Made by a program: the position numbers and the translations under genes. A stretch of 64,000 nt of DNA from Polyangium fumosum (GTDB lineage Bacteria > Myxococcota_A > Polyangia > Polyangiales > Polyangiaceae): assembly GCF_005144585.1 (NCBI RefSeq), contig NZ_SSMQ01000011.1:124001-188000 (forward strand), given 5' to 3'. Of the stretch, positions 1-8,843 are shown one piece after another (position 1 is the first letter of the stretch; every line of letters starts with the position of its first letter). The notes under the pieces are model-generated. The model was not told the DNA's origin, ran no database searches, and saw only the letters and a list, made by a program, of their open reading frames with translations.

Positions 1-144
1 GCCATCCCAGAGGATCCAGGCGAGGCCGACGCCGCAGAGGAGGGAGATGGCGAGGCGGGCGCGCCAGGGGATGTGGAGGCGTTCGGAGGCGACGCTCGGG
101 CCGGGCGTGGGTGCAGGCGGGAGAGGCTCGTCCACAGCGGACAC
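1..144 (-). CDS. Membrane protein, N-terminal fragment (cut by window edge)
   Basis: Reading leftward from a GTG at 144 gives an open frame to the window edge. It encodes a Pro-rich cytoplasmic leader of about 25 residues followed by a hydrophobic stretch (RLAISLLCGVGLAWILWDG) that looks like a first transmembrane helix. The other two frames of this strand give Arg/Pro-rich shadow translations, so this frame is the best candidate. A GTG at 135 and a TTG at 180 are alternative starts. Charged leader plus a first helix of this kind occurs in lysylphosphatidylglycerol synthase-like (UPF0104) proteins, but 48 codons are too few to assign a family. It is divergent from the lipoprotein at 244. Confidence 0.45.
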   Translation of the reverse strand, partial: MSAVDEPLPPAPTPGPSVASERLHIPWRARLAISLLCGVGLAWILWDG

Positions 145-243
145 GGCGCGCAGGGTGGCAGGACGAACGGGCGGGGGCAAGGCGGGAGCGGGAGCGGGGC
201 GGGGTTCTTTGCCCTTCGTGTTCGCTTGGGCAAAGAAGCGGCC

Positions 244-1626
244 ATGAGATTTCGTGGTGTGGCGCTCGGGCTCGTGGGACTTTTCGGTTGCGCGTGCGGC
301 GGCAAGTCTGCCCTCGAAGTGGACATCGGCAGCGGCGGCGCTTCGTCCAGCACCGGCAGCGGCGGCGCCGGGGGCGCCGGGGGCGGGAGCAGCATTGCAA
401 GCTCGTCCAGCACCGGCGGCGGCGGCGTCGGACCTGGCGCGCCTTATGGCCTCGTGCTCTCGGGCAAGCTCGCGACCTATCCCCTCGCCGTCGCGCCCGA
501 CGGCTCCGCCTGGGTGTTCGGCGGGACCACCACTGAGGAAGTCCCCGGCTACCCGGTATGGGAGAGTGCCTGGATCACGAAGCTCGATCCCTATGGCAAC
601 ATCGTGTTCCAAGGGACCATCGACGGCCCGGACATCGACGTCGAGCCCATCTCCATCAAGACCGACGCGGAAGGCAACGTGCTCTTCTCCGGGTATGCGA
701 AGCGCAAGCCGGAGTCGCAGGCGGACCTCGATTTTTGGGGGAACAAGTTCCAGACCTACGAGGAGGCTCCGTTCGTCGTGCGCCTCGATCCCAGCGGAAA
801 CATCCGATGGGCCTACGTCACCGACAGCCAGCAGACGCCCAACGATCCGCCCGCGTATCGCTTCAACGACGTCGGCGCCGACGGCAAGGGCAACGTGTAT
901 GTCGCCGCTTGGATTTCGAGCCCGTTCGTGTCGGACCAGACCGACTCCGAGGTGTCGATTCGATCGCCCGAAGCCATGCTCCTGGACGCACACACGATGC
1001 CGGCGATGAAGACGGTGTTCTGGAAGCTCGACGTGGAGCCGAATGGGGATTTTTGGCTCGCGCGATCCTCGTATTATCAAAAAGCACGGGTCCAGAAGTT
1101 CAAGCAGGATGGGATGTTGCAGAGCGAGGTGACCGAGGGCGTGTGCTGGGTCGATACGTTCGCCTTCGCGCCCGACGGCAAGGATGGATATTTCATGGCC
1201 CGCGCGGAGGACCCCGCCGAGCATTGTTATTCTTCCCTTCAGCACCACTCGGCCGATGGGAGCAGCGATTGGTTCGTCGAGGGAGAAGAATTCTACGCCG
1301 TCCACACGACGCTCACGCAGAGCGCCCCCGGACGCGCGTGGCTCGGCCTCGGGCTCGAAGGGACCATGAACATCAACGGGTCGACGCTTACCGGCGCGTC
1401 TTATGAAGACATCACCGTCGCCGAGATCGACGAGCAAGGAAACGTTTTACAATCCGCGACGTACGGAGGGCCCGGGAGCGACTGGGTCGTGCAAATCGCC
1501 CTCGATGCGGAAGGGCGTCGGTTCATGGCCGGCTATTTCACGAGCCAGATCGACTTCGGACAGGGCGCGCTCGTGAACGAGAGCGGAAAGCCGCGGGCCA
1601 TTTTCGTGACCCGCTTGGATCCTTGA
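244..1626 (+). CDS. Exported lipoprotein with SBBP-type beta-propeller repeats
   Basis: A 460-residue protein. I chose the ATG at 244 rather than upstream in-frame codons because it opens a signal peptide (MRFRGVALGLVGLFG) ending in a lipobox-like CACGG, followed by a Gly/Ser linker of about 45 residues. The remainder contains repeated blocks such as WITKLDPYGNIVFQG, FVVRLDPSGNIRWAY and VAEIDEQGNVLQSATYGGPG, characteristic of SBBP/seven-bladed beta-propeller repeats found on myxobacterial surface proteins. It is probably anchored to the outer membrane or surface. No catalytic motif is seen. It converges on the gene ending at 1648, and ligand and role are unknown. Confidence 0.85.
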   Translation: MRFRGVALGLVGLFGCACGGKSALEVDIGSGGASSSTGSGGAGGAGGGSSIASSSSTGGGGVGPGAPYGLVLSGKLATYPLAVAPDGSAWVFGGTTTEEVPGYPVWESAWITKLDPYGNIVFQGTIDGPDIDVEPISIKTDAEGNVLFSGYAKRKPESQADLDFWGNKFQTYEEAPFVVRLDPSGNIRWAYVTDSQQTPNDPPAYRFNDVGADGKGNVYVAAWISSPFVSDQTDSEVSIRSPEAMLLDAHTMPAMKTVFWKLDVEPNGDFWLARSSYYQKARVQKFKQDGMLQSEVTEGVCWVDTFAFAPDGKDGYFMARAEDPAEHCYSSLQHHSADGSSDWFVEGEEFYAVHTTLTQSAPGRAWLGLGLEGTMNINGSTLTGASYEDITVAEIDEQGNVLQSATYGGPGSDWVVQIALDAEGRRFMAGYFTSQIDFGQGALVNESGKPRAIFVTRLDP

Positions 1627-1647
1627 GGGATCGGAAGCAGCCCCGCC

Positions 1648-2418
1648 CTATGCTTTCCCCGTCTCCGCGCTCGGCTGCGCCGGGGTCGTGTCCTCGACCT
1701 CGGGCAGCCCCGCGCGCCGCCGCGCCGTCGGGCGCACGCGGTCGGCGAGCGCGGGCCGCTTGGCCAGCGTGAAGAGACCGGCCAGCGCGTCGGCCACGCC
1801 GGGATAGACGCTCCCCCAGCGAGCCATCAGCTCGTCTTTGGCGTTTTGCGTGAGCTGCGCCTCGCGTTTCTCGCGCTCGACGTCATTGAGCGCCGAGCGA
1901 AGCGCGGACATGGCGAAGGCGAGGTCATCGGCGGCGGCGATCGGGGCGAGCGTCAGGCTCTTGATCTTGGGCTGCTCGGTCAGCGGGCGCTCGCGGAGGA
2001 GTTTTTCGGCGTGGCCGGCGAGGCTCAGAAGGAGCTGCGGATCCTCCGGGAGCGCGCTGCCGAGGCCATACGCGTCGGCGACGGCGGGGCCATAACTGCG
2101 GACGACGAGCTCGCGGAGCGAGGCATAGACGTTTTTCAGATCGGCCATGCGCTCGTCGCGCGCGGTGCGATACCCATCGTCGTCGGAGAGCTCGGCGGCG
2201 TGGGCGCGATCGGCTCCTTCGAGGGAGACGACGTAACGGCCGAGGGTGTCGCCCAGGGCCGCGAGGAAGTCGGCCACGGTGACCTTTTCGGGCGCGCCGC
2301 TCGGGAAGAGGAGCGCTTCGAGATCCGCGGCGGCTTCCGGGCCGTGCACGGTGGCCGCGCTCTGCACGGCGCGGGCGATGGCTGCACGATCGGCAACCAT
2401 CTTGGAGACTTTGCTCAT
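1648..2418 (-). CDS. Uncharacterised 256-residue alpha-helical protein
   Basis: I do not recognise this family. The protein has no signal peptide or membrane segment. It is rich in Ala, Leu, Glu and Arg, and its spacing suggests several long helices (residues about 10-130 and 150-225), with a charged tail ending in a Pro/Thr-rich segment. The ATG at 2418 is preceded by a good ribosome site, GGGAGG at five bases. It is a single-gene unit, convergent with the lipoprotein ending at 1626, and its upstream flank is the unusual purine-rich spacer at 2454-2780. Codon use matches the resident genes. Confidence 0.8.
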   Translation of the reverse strand: MSKVSKMVADRAAIARAVQSAATVHGPEAAADLEALLFPSGAPEKVTVADFLAALGDTLGRYVVSLEGADRAHAAELSDDDGYRTARDERMADLKNVYASLRELVVRSYGPAVADAYGLGSALPEDPQLLLSLAGHAEKLLRERPLTEQPKIKSLTLAPIAAADDLAFAMSALRSALNDVEREKREAQLTQNAKDELMARWGSVYPGVADALAGLFTLAKRPALADRVRPTARRRAGLPEVEDTTPAQPSAETGKA

Positions 2419-2453
2419 GGTACCTCCCTGGGGAAGGTGGCCTGTGTAACACG

Positions 2454-2780
2454 GTGAGGGTGGGCAGAGGAACAGGTGATGTGCAAAGGGGGCGGAAGAA
2501 GGGTGGCAGGGTGGGGGGAGGGGGTACGGGTTTCAGGATGAAACAGGCGGGCTGGCGTACGTTCGAGGCGCGTGGGGGCGGCGGGGGAAGGCGCGTCGGC
2601 GGAGCAGGGAGGCGGGGTTCAGCGGGGGAAAGGCGCGGCGGGCGGCGAGGCGTGGGGGGTTCGAGCGGCGAAGCGCGGGGGAGGCGGGGAGGGAAGGGGG
2701 CTCGATGTTGAGGGAGACGGGCAGGGGGGAGGGGCGGGGGGATCGTGGGTTGCGAGGGGCGTGGCGGGGTGGCTGACGCA
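2454..2780. repeat. Purine-biased, G-run-rich non-coding tract
   Basis: Part of the 648-base gap between genes at 2418 and 3067. The plus strand is dominated by G and A for about 330 bases, with many runs of three to six G separated by short loops; the cluster around 2490-2525 fits the four-run pattern of G-quadruplex-forming DNA. Small open frames here are low-complexity Gly/Arg strings and are not credible genes. From 2781 to 3066 base composition becomes ordinary, and I see no feature there other than the ribosome site of the next gene. Confidence 0.6.
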
Positions 2781-3066
2781 GGGGTGTCGCCGTGAGAGGG
2801 GCGGGCGGTCTGTCACAGTGCGCTCATTCCTGGACGTTGGAGACGCTCAGGGGCGCTCTGCACACGATCGCTTGGAGGAGAACATGCGTTCTTGAACCCC
2901 GCAGTCGCCTCGCTCGTTCGAGACAGACAGTCGGGGGCGGCTCGGGCTGCGCGATGGCGTTCCTCCGACGGCAGGCTAGGATCTCGCTGTGATCCGCGCA
3001 CGGGCTACGAGAGTTATTTCGCCGCCGCACTCCAGCGTGATAGCGTCCGTTCGTGAGGACGATTCC

Positions 3067-4818
3067 ATGGACCGTAGCTCGATAACGATCCAAGCCACGC
3101 CATTCAAGGTGCGTCAACTCGTCGAGTTGAAGCGTGAGGGAAAACTTCATCTTCCAGACCTTCAGCGCGGCTTCGTATGGGATGATAGTCGCGTCCGGAT
3201 GTTGTTCGATTCCTTATTTCGTTTGTATCCTGTCGGGTCGTTGCTCCTCTGGAGACCCGTATGGGAGAGCGCAGAAGCGCCTATCAACGTAAGGCCATGG
3301 GATCTCTTTCCACCCAACCGAACGACCGAGATCGGGGAAGCTGAACCCGCCGTTCCGCCGCAACCAGGTGCTGTTTTTGTCCTCGACGGTCAACAGAGGC
3401 TCACCGCGCTTTTTCGTGTCATCTTCTCCAGCCGCCGCCGTGGATCGTCCGTACGTGAGCCCAACCTTTACGTTTCTCTCTCGCGGGACGAAGAGTGGGC
3501 TGCGGAGCCCTTCTTGTACAAGTCGCGGCAGGTGAAGAAGGAGGATGAGCGTCGCGCTCTCCTCGTCCCTGCCGAGGTTCTGTTCGCCGGGGTGCGCAGT
3601 GGCGCTGGGAACGGCGCGGAGAGCCTTGCGGTGAGCAAGGCAATCAGCGAGTGGGTGAAGCCGGATGTGGCCGAATTTTATTCGGCAATGGATCGCGCCA
3701 ACGAGATTCGTAACGCTATTCTGAATGCCGAGGTCGTATCCTATGAAATCGATACACAAGCTGAGGATGAAAGTGTCATCGAGATCTTCGGGAGGCTAAA
3801 TCAACAGGCGGTGCGCCTCACGCCGGCCGATCTTGCCGCTGCGCGCCTCACGGGGAAGATGAAGGACTTCCGGGGACGCGCGGCGACGAGCCTTGCGGCG
3901 TCCGAGCTTCGGGATTTTTCCGTGAGCGAAGGGACCGAGCGAGCCGTCTCCGGTGGGTTCGTCGACACGGATCTCATCGTCCGCACGGCGATGTGTCTGG
4001 CAACAGGAATCGTGAAGTACCGCGATGCGGAAAAGAAGGGTGACAAGAGCGCTCTTTATTCCAAGATAGAGCCGTGCTGGCCGGGGGCCGTGGATGGTCT
4101 GAAGAAAATTGTTGCGATACTTCGGAATGCCGGGGTGCCAGATGGCTCATGGCTCCCCTACCGCTATATCCTCCTAACGCCCGCGGTGGCCGTCGCGAAG
4201 GGACAACGTCGTCCGGATGATGAGTGGATGGGATGGGCCATCGCTGCGAGTTTGTGGGGGCTTTATGGCGGTTCGGCAGAAACGAAGGTGCAGACCGATG
4301 CGCGCCATGCCAGCCAAGGTGATTGGAGCGCACTTTGGCAATCCCTCAAGACCTACGCAAAGCGACGGGAGACACTCATCCCCGACGCAGAAGACCTCAC
4401 GCATGGCCTCGTCCAGACGAGTGGCGTGCTCTTGGCGCTACTCGTCGCTTGGACGCGCGGGGATGCTCGGTCATTTTTCCAATCCCGGTTCGCTGCGCGA
4501 AGCGCGGCCCTACATGTTCATCACATCTTTCCGAGATCCTTGTTCTCCGGCCTCGGCAGAGCACCCAAAGACAGTTCTCGAATCCCTGACCGTATCGGTA
4601 ATCTGACGGTCATCACGGAAACGGACAACACGTCGCTGGGAGACGACGCTCCGAGCGAGTACTTTCCGCGAATCGAAGCCTCGATCCGCAGGACGCATTG
4701 CATTCCAGAGGATTCGTCGCTCTGGACACTAGACCGCTACGCAGAGTTCTGCACCGCGCGCGAGGTGGCGCTTGCCGGACAAATAGCGTCGCTGATGAAG
4801 GAGTTCGGGGTGCCGTAG
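3067..4818 (+). CDS. DUF262/DUF1524 nuclease, single-chain GmrSD type
   Basis: A 583-residue protein of the GmrSD type IV restriction family, which cleaves modified foreign DNA in an NTP-dependent way (family knowledge). The N-terminal DUF262 domain shows LPDLQRGFVWD (about residue 30) and the VLDGQQRLTAL motif (about residue 105), a DGQQR signature proposed to act in nucleotide handling. The C-terminal DUF1524 domain has an HNH-like HVHHIFPRSLF followed by IGNLTVIT near residue 500. The ATG at 3067 has GAGGA at 7-8 bases; an upstream GTG at 2989 lacks one. The gene is visibly less GC-rich than its neighbours, stands alone, and is probably acquired defence cargo. No second restriction gene is adjacent. 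Confidence 0.92.
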   Translation: MDRSSITIQATPFKVRQLVELKREGKLHLPDLQRGFVWDDSRVRMLFDSLFRLYPVGSLLLWRPVWESAEAPINVRPWDLFPPNRTTEIGEAEPAVPPQPGAVFVLDGQQRLTALFRVIFSSRRRGSSVREPNLYVSLSRDEEWAAEPFLYKSRQVKKEDERRALLVPAEVLFAGVRSGAGNGAESLAVSKAISEWVKPDVAEFYSAMDRANEIRNAILNAEVVSYEIDTQAEDESVIEIFGRLNQQAVRLTPADLAAARLTGKMKDFRGRAATSLAASELRDFSVSEGTERAVSGGFVDTDLIVRTAMCLATGIVKYRDAEKKGDKSALYSKIEPCWPGAVDGLKKIVAILRNAGVPDGSWLPYRYILLTPAVAVAKGQRRPDDEWMGWAIAASLWGLYGGSAETKVQTDARHASQGDWSALWQSLKTYAKRRETLIPDAEDLTHGLVQTSGVLLALLVAWTRGDARSFFQSRFAARSAALHVHHIFPRSLFSGLGRAPKDSSRIPDRIGNLTVITETDNTSLGDDAPSEYFPRIEASIRRTHCIPEDSSLWTLDRYAEFCTAREVALAGQIASLMKEFGVP

Positions 4819-5030
4819 TTCCCCAAGGCACAGCGAACCAGGAGTTGGCCGCTTCTCCGGCGGCTCTGTGAGGAGCTCCCGGCACCCTACGCACTCCGCG
4901 GGCAGCCACTCCGAGCTTCGCCTCCCGCGAACGCTTTTGCCGTGACCTCGCCGTCCCGAACACGGCACCATCGGCGCGCATTCGTTGATCCTCTCGCTCT
5001 TCGCCGATCGGATTCGAGGGAGAAGCCTCA

Positions 5031-5310
5031 CCAGCGAGGCGCTGGACCCAGGGTCGATGAACTGCGCATCGCGCAGTTCATCGAACAGCCATGGTCAAGA
5101 CCAGCGACGACCCTGCCAACGGAGTCCGTGGCGCCGCAGGTTCAACCGGCGACGTTCGCGTCGCCCGGTCGAGATCCTCCTCCACGGTCTTGCCACGGGC
5201 CCGTTGGAAGAACTGCGCATCGCGCAGTTCTTCCACCTTCGGTCCAGGCTGTGCCTGGTCCGGGGTCGAGGGGGCGGACAGCCCCCCGCGGGGTCCGGGG
5301 CAGCGCCCCG
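5031..5310. repeat. Palindromic hairpin-array repeat, copy A (left arm truncated)
   Basis: First member of a dispersed family. The left arm keeps only hairpin H3 (CCAGCG/CGCTGG, 5031-5045) and H4 (5054-5084, 14-bp arms, loop ATC). A core of about 120 bases follows, then a full right arm: H4 (5206-5234), H3 (CCAGGC/GCCTGG), H2 with the TGTCC loop read on the minus strand, and H1 (GGGGC/GCCCC). The right end is 18 bases from the stop of the VOC gene at 5329. The 212 bases between 4819 and 5030 hold nothing I can identify. Confidence 0.85.
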
Positions 5311-5328
5311 GCGCAACGGCCCCACGAT

Positions 5329-5697
5329 TCAGCAGGTCACCTCGAACAGGTGCCCATTCTCGTCCACGAAGTACACCCGGCCCGCGCCGCCGAGCGGATC
5401 CTCGGTCTTCCCATTGCGAGGATCCTCCGGATCGTTGCCGAACGCCACGCCGCGCGCTTCCAGCCGCTTCACGACCTCGGCGAACCTGGTTTCGTCGACC
5501 CGAAAGGCGACGTGGTCCGGGTGGACGGTCGTGGCGGGATTGAAGAGCACGAAGGCCCCGTGGTCGAGGTCGATCCGATACATGTCGTCGTCTGCGCCTT
5601 CGACCGTCGGCTCGGCGGCTCCCAGGATCGCGGCCAGGTTCCTGGCCGACGCGTGCGCGTCCCGAGCGGCCAGGCCGATGTGATCGACTTTGAGCAT
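5329..5697 (-). CDS. VOC-superfamily (glyoxalase/bleomycin-resistance fold) protein
   Basis: A 122-residue single-domain protein with the two beta-alpha-beta-beta-beta halves of the VOC fold. The sequence opens with VDHIGLAARD, where a metal-ligand His is usual, has HPDHVAFRV at the start of the second module, and ends with VYFVDENGHLFEV, the usual position of the Glu ligand. The family covers glyoxalases, epimerases, dioxygenases and binding proteins, and the substrate cannot be told. It starts one base after the stop of the upstream lipoprotein gene (5699), so the two are probably cotranscribed leftward. Repeat copy A begins 18 bases beyond its stop. Confidence 0.88.
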   Translation of the reverse strand: MLKVDHIGLAARDAHASARNLAAILGAAEPTVEGADDDMYRIDLDHGAFVLFNPATTVHPDHVAFRVDETRFAEVVKRLEARGVAFGNDPEDPRNGKTEDPLGGAGRVYFVDENGHLFEVTC

Positions 5698-5698
5698 T

Positions 5699-6880
5699 TC
5701 AGCCTCCGGTTTTTTCCTTGGCAGGAGCGTCGCCGGGATTCTCCGGCGGGGTCTCGTCGAAGATGCTCGTGCGCCAGGCGAAGATGGCTTCTTTTCCGCT
5801 GTCGGCCCAGAAGATCGTGTCCCCCTCGACCGCGACGCCGCAGGCTCGTTGGGCCTCCGGGGCGCGCACGCGGACGACCTTTCCGGTCGTGACGTCGATG
5901 CGCGAGAGCGTGTCGTCGCCGTCTGCCCAATAATAGTAGCGACCGCCCGCGAATGCGCCTTCTCCCCGGCCGCCGAAGTCTCGGATGGGGAACCGTGTTC
6001 GCTCCTTCCTGCCGTCGGCCGAGACCACGACGATGTCCTTCGTCGTGCGGACGAGCCAACCGCCTGCGAAGGCGCTGCCGTCCGAGGGCATTTCGCCGAG
6101 CGGGATCCCGCGGGTCGTCTTTCGCGTGGCGAGGTCGGTGAGCGTGATCTCCCAGCTCCGGTCGGCCCACGCGAGCGTCCGCGCGTCTGCAGCGATGAGC
6201 CAGGGCTGCTCCTTGTCGGGCAGAATCGACTCGCCCGCGGGGTGCGCCTCGTCGACCCGGAGCGCGCCGCCTTTGCCGAAACGATCGGAGACGAATACGC
6301 TCGTCGGCGAGGTGATCACGCCGAGGTAACTCCGATCCTTTTCGCCCAGCGTGGTCGGCTTGGACGAGGTGCCGTCGCGGTAGGACCAGAACCAATCCGG
6401 ATTCGCCCCCGAGCGCGCCCCGCCGGTGCACGGCGCGCCGGTCCAGTAGAGGGTCTCTCCCTGCGCGGTCAAGCCGTAGGGGCGGTAGTCGAGCGTGGCG
6501 AGCGTGACCGTTTTGCCCTCGTGTCTCGAGGCCCGCAGGAGCACGCCGCCGGCCTCGTCGCACATGAGGGCCGCGCCATAGGCGCCCGAGCCGCTCGGCG
6601 TATTGCGAGGCGTGGTGTGCCGATCGCGGATTTCGAGCCAGTAGACGTGCGTCGGGGTCGCCACGAGGTCGCAGTGGCCGCTGTCGAAGGAAGCCAGGCG
6701 CAGGGGCGTCGACGGCGCGGGGGGCGACTTCGGGGGGGAGGCCGAGGCCGCGGGCAGAGGGGCCGCGGGCGCAGGGGCCATCACCACGGTCGGCGCCGCG
6801 GCGGGCGCGGGCGTTTCTGCGTGGCAGCTCGAAAGCGCGGCGATGCCGAGCACGAGCAAGCCGAGGGGGATTCGTGTCAC
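5699..6880 (-). CDS. Lipoprotein with a predicted beta-propeller domain
   Basis: A 393-residue protein. I place the start at the GTG at 6880 because it opens a signal peptide (VTRIPLGLLVLGIAALSSC) with a lipobox Cys; the longer upstream frame is Arg/Pro shadow sequence. A Pro/Ala-rich linker of about 40 residues follows. The body has repeated units with aromatic-rich strands (VYWLEIRD, LYWTGAPC, YYYWADGDD, IFWADSGKE) spaced about 45-50 residues apart, as in six- or seven-bladed propellers of the DUF5050 or NHL sort. It is likely anchored in the periplasm or outer membrane, and its partner is unknown. It shares an operon with the VOC gene. Confidence 0.82.
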   Translation of the reverse strand: MTRIPLGLLVLGIAALSSCHAETPAPAAAPTVVMAPAPAAPLPAASASPPKSPPAPSTPLRLASFDSGHCDLVATPTHVYWLEIRDRHTTPRNTPSGSGAYGAALMCDEAGGVLLRASRHEGKTVTLATLDYRPYGLTAQGETLYWTGAPCTGGARSGANPDWFWSYRDGTSSKPTTLGEKDRSYLGVITSPTSVFVSDRFGKGGALRVDEAHPAGESILPDKEQPWLIAADARTLAWADRSWEITLTDLATRKTTRGIPLGEMPSDGSAFAGGWLVRTTKDIVVVSADGRKERTRFPIRDFGGRGEGAFAGGRYYYWADGDDTLSRIDVTTGKVVRVRAPEAQRACGVAVEGDTIFWADSGKEAIFAWRTSIFDETPPENPGDAPAKEKTGG

Positions 6881-6986
6881 GCGCGGCAGGGTAGCGGGAT
6901 CCCGGTTCCGGGGATAGGCGTGGGCCGCGGGGAGCGACGGCCCAGCCGGGGACAAGAATCGAGAGAGCACGCTGGAGGGAACGGCG

Positions 6987-7445
6987 TCATGGACGACCGA
7001 TGCGCCCCGCGCGCTCGTAGGCGCGCCGAAACAGCTCGGCGCCTTCCTCCACCTCATCGGTCCCGTGGAACAGCTCCCAGCCTGGACCGAGCGCGCGCAG
7101 ATCGACCTGGCCATCGGCCGTCTGGCCACGCAATCCCTCCTCGGGATCGTCGTCATGGCGAGGGTCGCCGCGGCGGAGGGCCACGGTGAAGCGCCCGCGG
7201 TGAAGCGCGAAGATACGCGCGGTGCGCTCGTGGGCCATGAGGTTGTAGAGGCTCAAGCTGCATCGCGACGCGTCGGGGCAGTCTCGGCCATAACGATGAA
7301 AGAAGAGCTGGCCTCCTTCATCGAAGGGGCTCCCGTCCGTGCCCGCCTCGAAGAACCGAACGTCCTCCGGGCCCCGGAGCTCCAGAAACCGAAACACGCG
7401 CTGGTTGTCGGGCTGCGCGAACAGGGCTTCGACGGTCAACGTCAT
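6987..7445 (-). CDS. Uncharacterised 152-residue soluble protein
   Basis: Family not recognised. I chose the ATG at 7445 (MTLTVEALFAQPDNQRVFRFLELRG), because the 18 residues upstream of it in the longer frame are Cys/Pro-rich and poorly protein-like. No signal peptide or membrane helix is present. The sequence is acidic in its C-terminal third (DDDPEEGLRG, DEVEEGAELF) and has an RCSLSLYNLMAHERTARIFALHRG segment that looks like strand-helix-strand. It lies between the polysaccharide genes and the propeller lipoprotein, all leftward, with gaps of about 80-105 bases. Confidence 0.7.
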   Translation of the reverse strand: MTLTVEALFAQPDNQRVFRFLELRGPEDVRFFEAGTDGSPFDEGGQLFFHRYGRDCPDASRCSLSLYNLMAHERTARIFALHRGRFTVALRRGDPRHDDDPEEGLRGQTADGQVDLRALGPGWELFHGTDEVEEGAELFRRAYERAGRIGRP

Positions 7446-7523
7446 GGCGAGGGTGGAGCAACACGCGGGAAGCGGTCGATGGGCGCACACGCGATACACG
7501 CCGTGTCCGGCGCCGGCTCGCGC

Positions 7524-8843
7524 CTAGAGCCGCACGACCTTCCCCTTGTCCCCCTCGACCTTCCGGAGCGCATCCCGCGTATCGACCACGAGCTTCGCCT
7601 CGCGGAGGATCCGCGCATAATCGACCGACGCGTGATCCGTCACGATCACGACCGCATCGTATTCGCCGTACGCCAGCGTATTCGGCTCCGACCGCATCAC
7701 GATGCCGCCTTCGTCGCATTCGGGCACGTACGGATCGTGATACCGCACCTCGGCGCCGAGCTCCTGGAGCTGGTGGATGATGTCGAACGCCGGCGACTCG
7801 CGGTAATCGGCCACGTCGCGCTTGTACGCCACGCCGCTCACCAGGATCTTCGATCCATTCGCCGCCTTGCGCTCGCCGTTGAGCGCCTGTTGCACGAGGT
7901 GCACGACGTATTCGGGCATCGCGCTGTTGATCGTGTCGGCGAGCTCGATGAAGCGCGCCTGGTACTTCAGCGTCCGCATCCGCCACGACAGGTACAGCGG
8001 GTCGATCGGAATGCAGTGGCCGCCGAGGCCCGGGCCCGGGAAGAAGGGCATGAAGCCAAACGGCTTCGTCGCGGCCGCCCGGATGACCTCCCAGACGTCG
8101 ATGCCGAGCTTGCGGCTCATCAGCGCGACCTCGTTCACGAGGCCGATGTTCACCGCGCGGAACGTGTTCTCCAGGAGTTTTACCATTTCGGCCGCGTCCG
8201 TGCTCGACACCGGCACCACGGTCTCGATGATCTTGCCGTAAAGCGCCATCGCGACTTCGAGGCAGCCGGGCGTCGCGCCGCCGAGGACCTTCGGCGTGTT
8301 GCGCGTGCCATACGTCTTGTTGCCCGGGTCGACGCGCTCGGGGCTGAACGCGATGAAGACGTCCTTGCCGAGCTCGTAGCGGCCGGCCGTGAGCTTCGGG
8401 ACCAGGACCTCACGCGTGGTGCCCGGGTACGTCGTCGACTCGAGCACGATGAGCATGTTCGGGTGCTGGTGCTCCGCGATCTCGTCGCTCGCCGACAGGA
8501 TGAAGCGCATGTCGGGGTCTTTGGTCTTGTTGAGCGGCGTCGGGACGCAGACGACGATCGCGTCGGCCGAGCCGAGGATGTCGGGGTCGGTCGTGGCGCG
8601 CAGGCGACCCGCCGCGACGTGCGGCGCGAGCGCCGAGGACGGGATGTCGCCGATGTACGATTCGCCGAGCCCGAGCAGCCGAACCTTCTCGCGATCCTTG
8701 TCGTAGCCGGTGACGGAGAAGCCGGCTTGGGCGAACTCCACGACGAGCGGCAGCCCGACGTAGCCAATGCCCACGACGACGATGTGCGCGCTACGATCCT
8801 CGATCTTCTTGAGAAGCTCCTGCACGATGCCTGTCCCTTTCAC
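7524..8843 (-). CDS. UDP-sugar dehydrogenase (UDP-glucose/UDP-ManNAc/GlcNAc 6-dehydrogenase family)
   Basis: A 439-residue NAD-dependent enzyme that oxidises the C6 hydroxyl of a UDP-sugar to a carboxylate, giving uronic acids for capsule or exopolysaccharide. It shows the NAD-binding loop VVGIGYVGLP (about residues 23-32), the VCVPTPL strand at about 98-104, the SPERVDPG motif at about 176-183, and the catalytic Cys in GLGGHCIP (Cys277), followed by the C-terminal UDP-binding domain. The sequence resembles the WbpA/WecC branch, but substrate cannot be fixed by eye. The GTG at 8843 overlaps the phosphatase stop by four bases (GTGA), which suggests translational coupling and a joint role in surface polysaccharide synthesis. 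Confidence 0.95.
   Translation of the reverse strand: MKGTGIVQELLKKIEDRSAHIVVVGIGYVGLPLVVEFAQAGFSVTGYDKDREKVRLLGLGESYIGDIPSSALAPHVAAGRLRATTDPDILGSADAIVVCVPTPLNKTKDPDMRFILSASDEIAEHQHPNMLIVLESTTYPGTTREVLVPKLTAGRYELGKDVFIAFSPERVDPGNKTYGTRNTPKVLGGATPGCLEVAMALYGKIIETVVPVSSTDAAEMVKLLENTFRAVNIGLVNEVALMSRKLGIDVWEVIRAAATKPFGFMPFFPGPGLGGHCIPIDPLYLSWRMRTLKYQARFIELADTINSAMPEYVVHLVQQALNGERKAANGSKILVSGVAYKRDVADYRESPAFDIIHQLQELGAEVRYHDPYVPECDEGGIVMRSEPNTLAYGEYDAVVIVTDHASVDYARILREAKLVVDTRDALRKVEGDKGKVVRL

Noticed and set aside
2989-3066. Upstream GTG start for the DUF262 gene at 2989
   Set aside because: No ribosome site; GAGGA precedes the ATG at 3067, and the DUF262 domain begins just after it.
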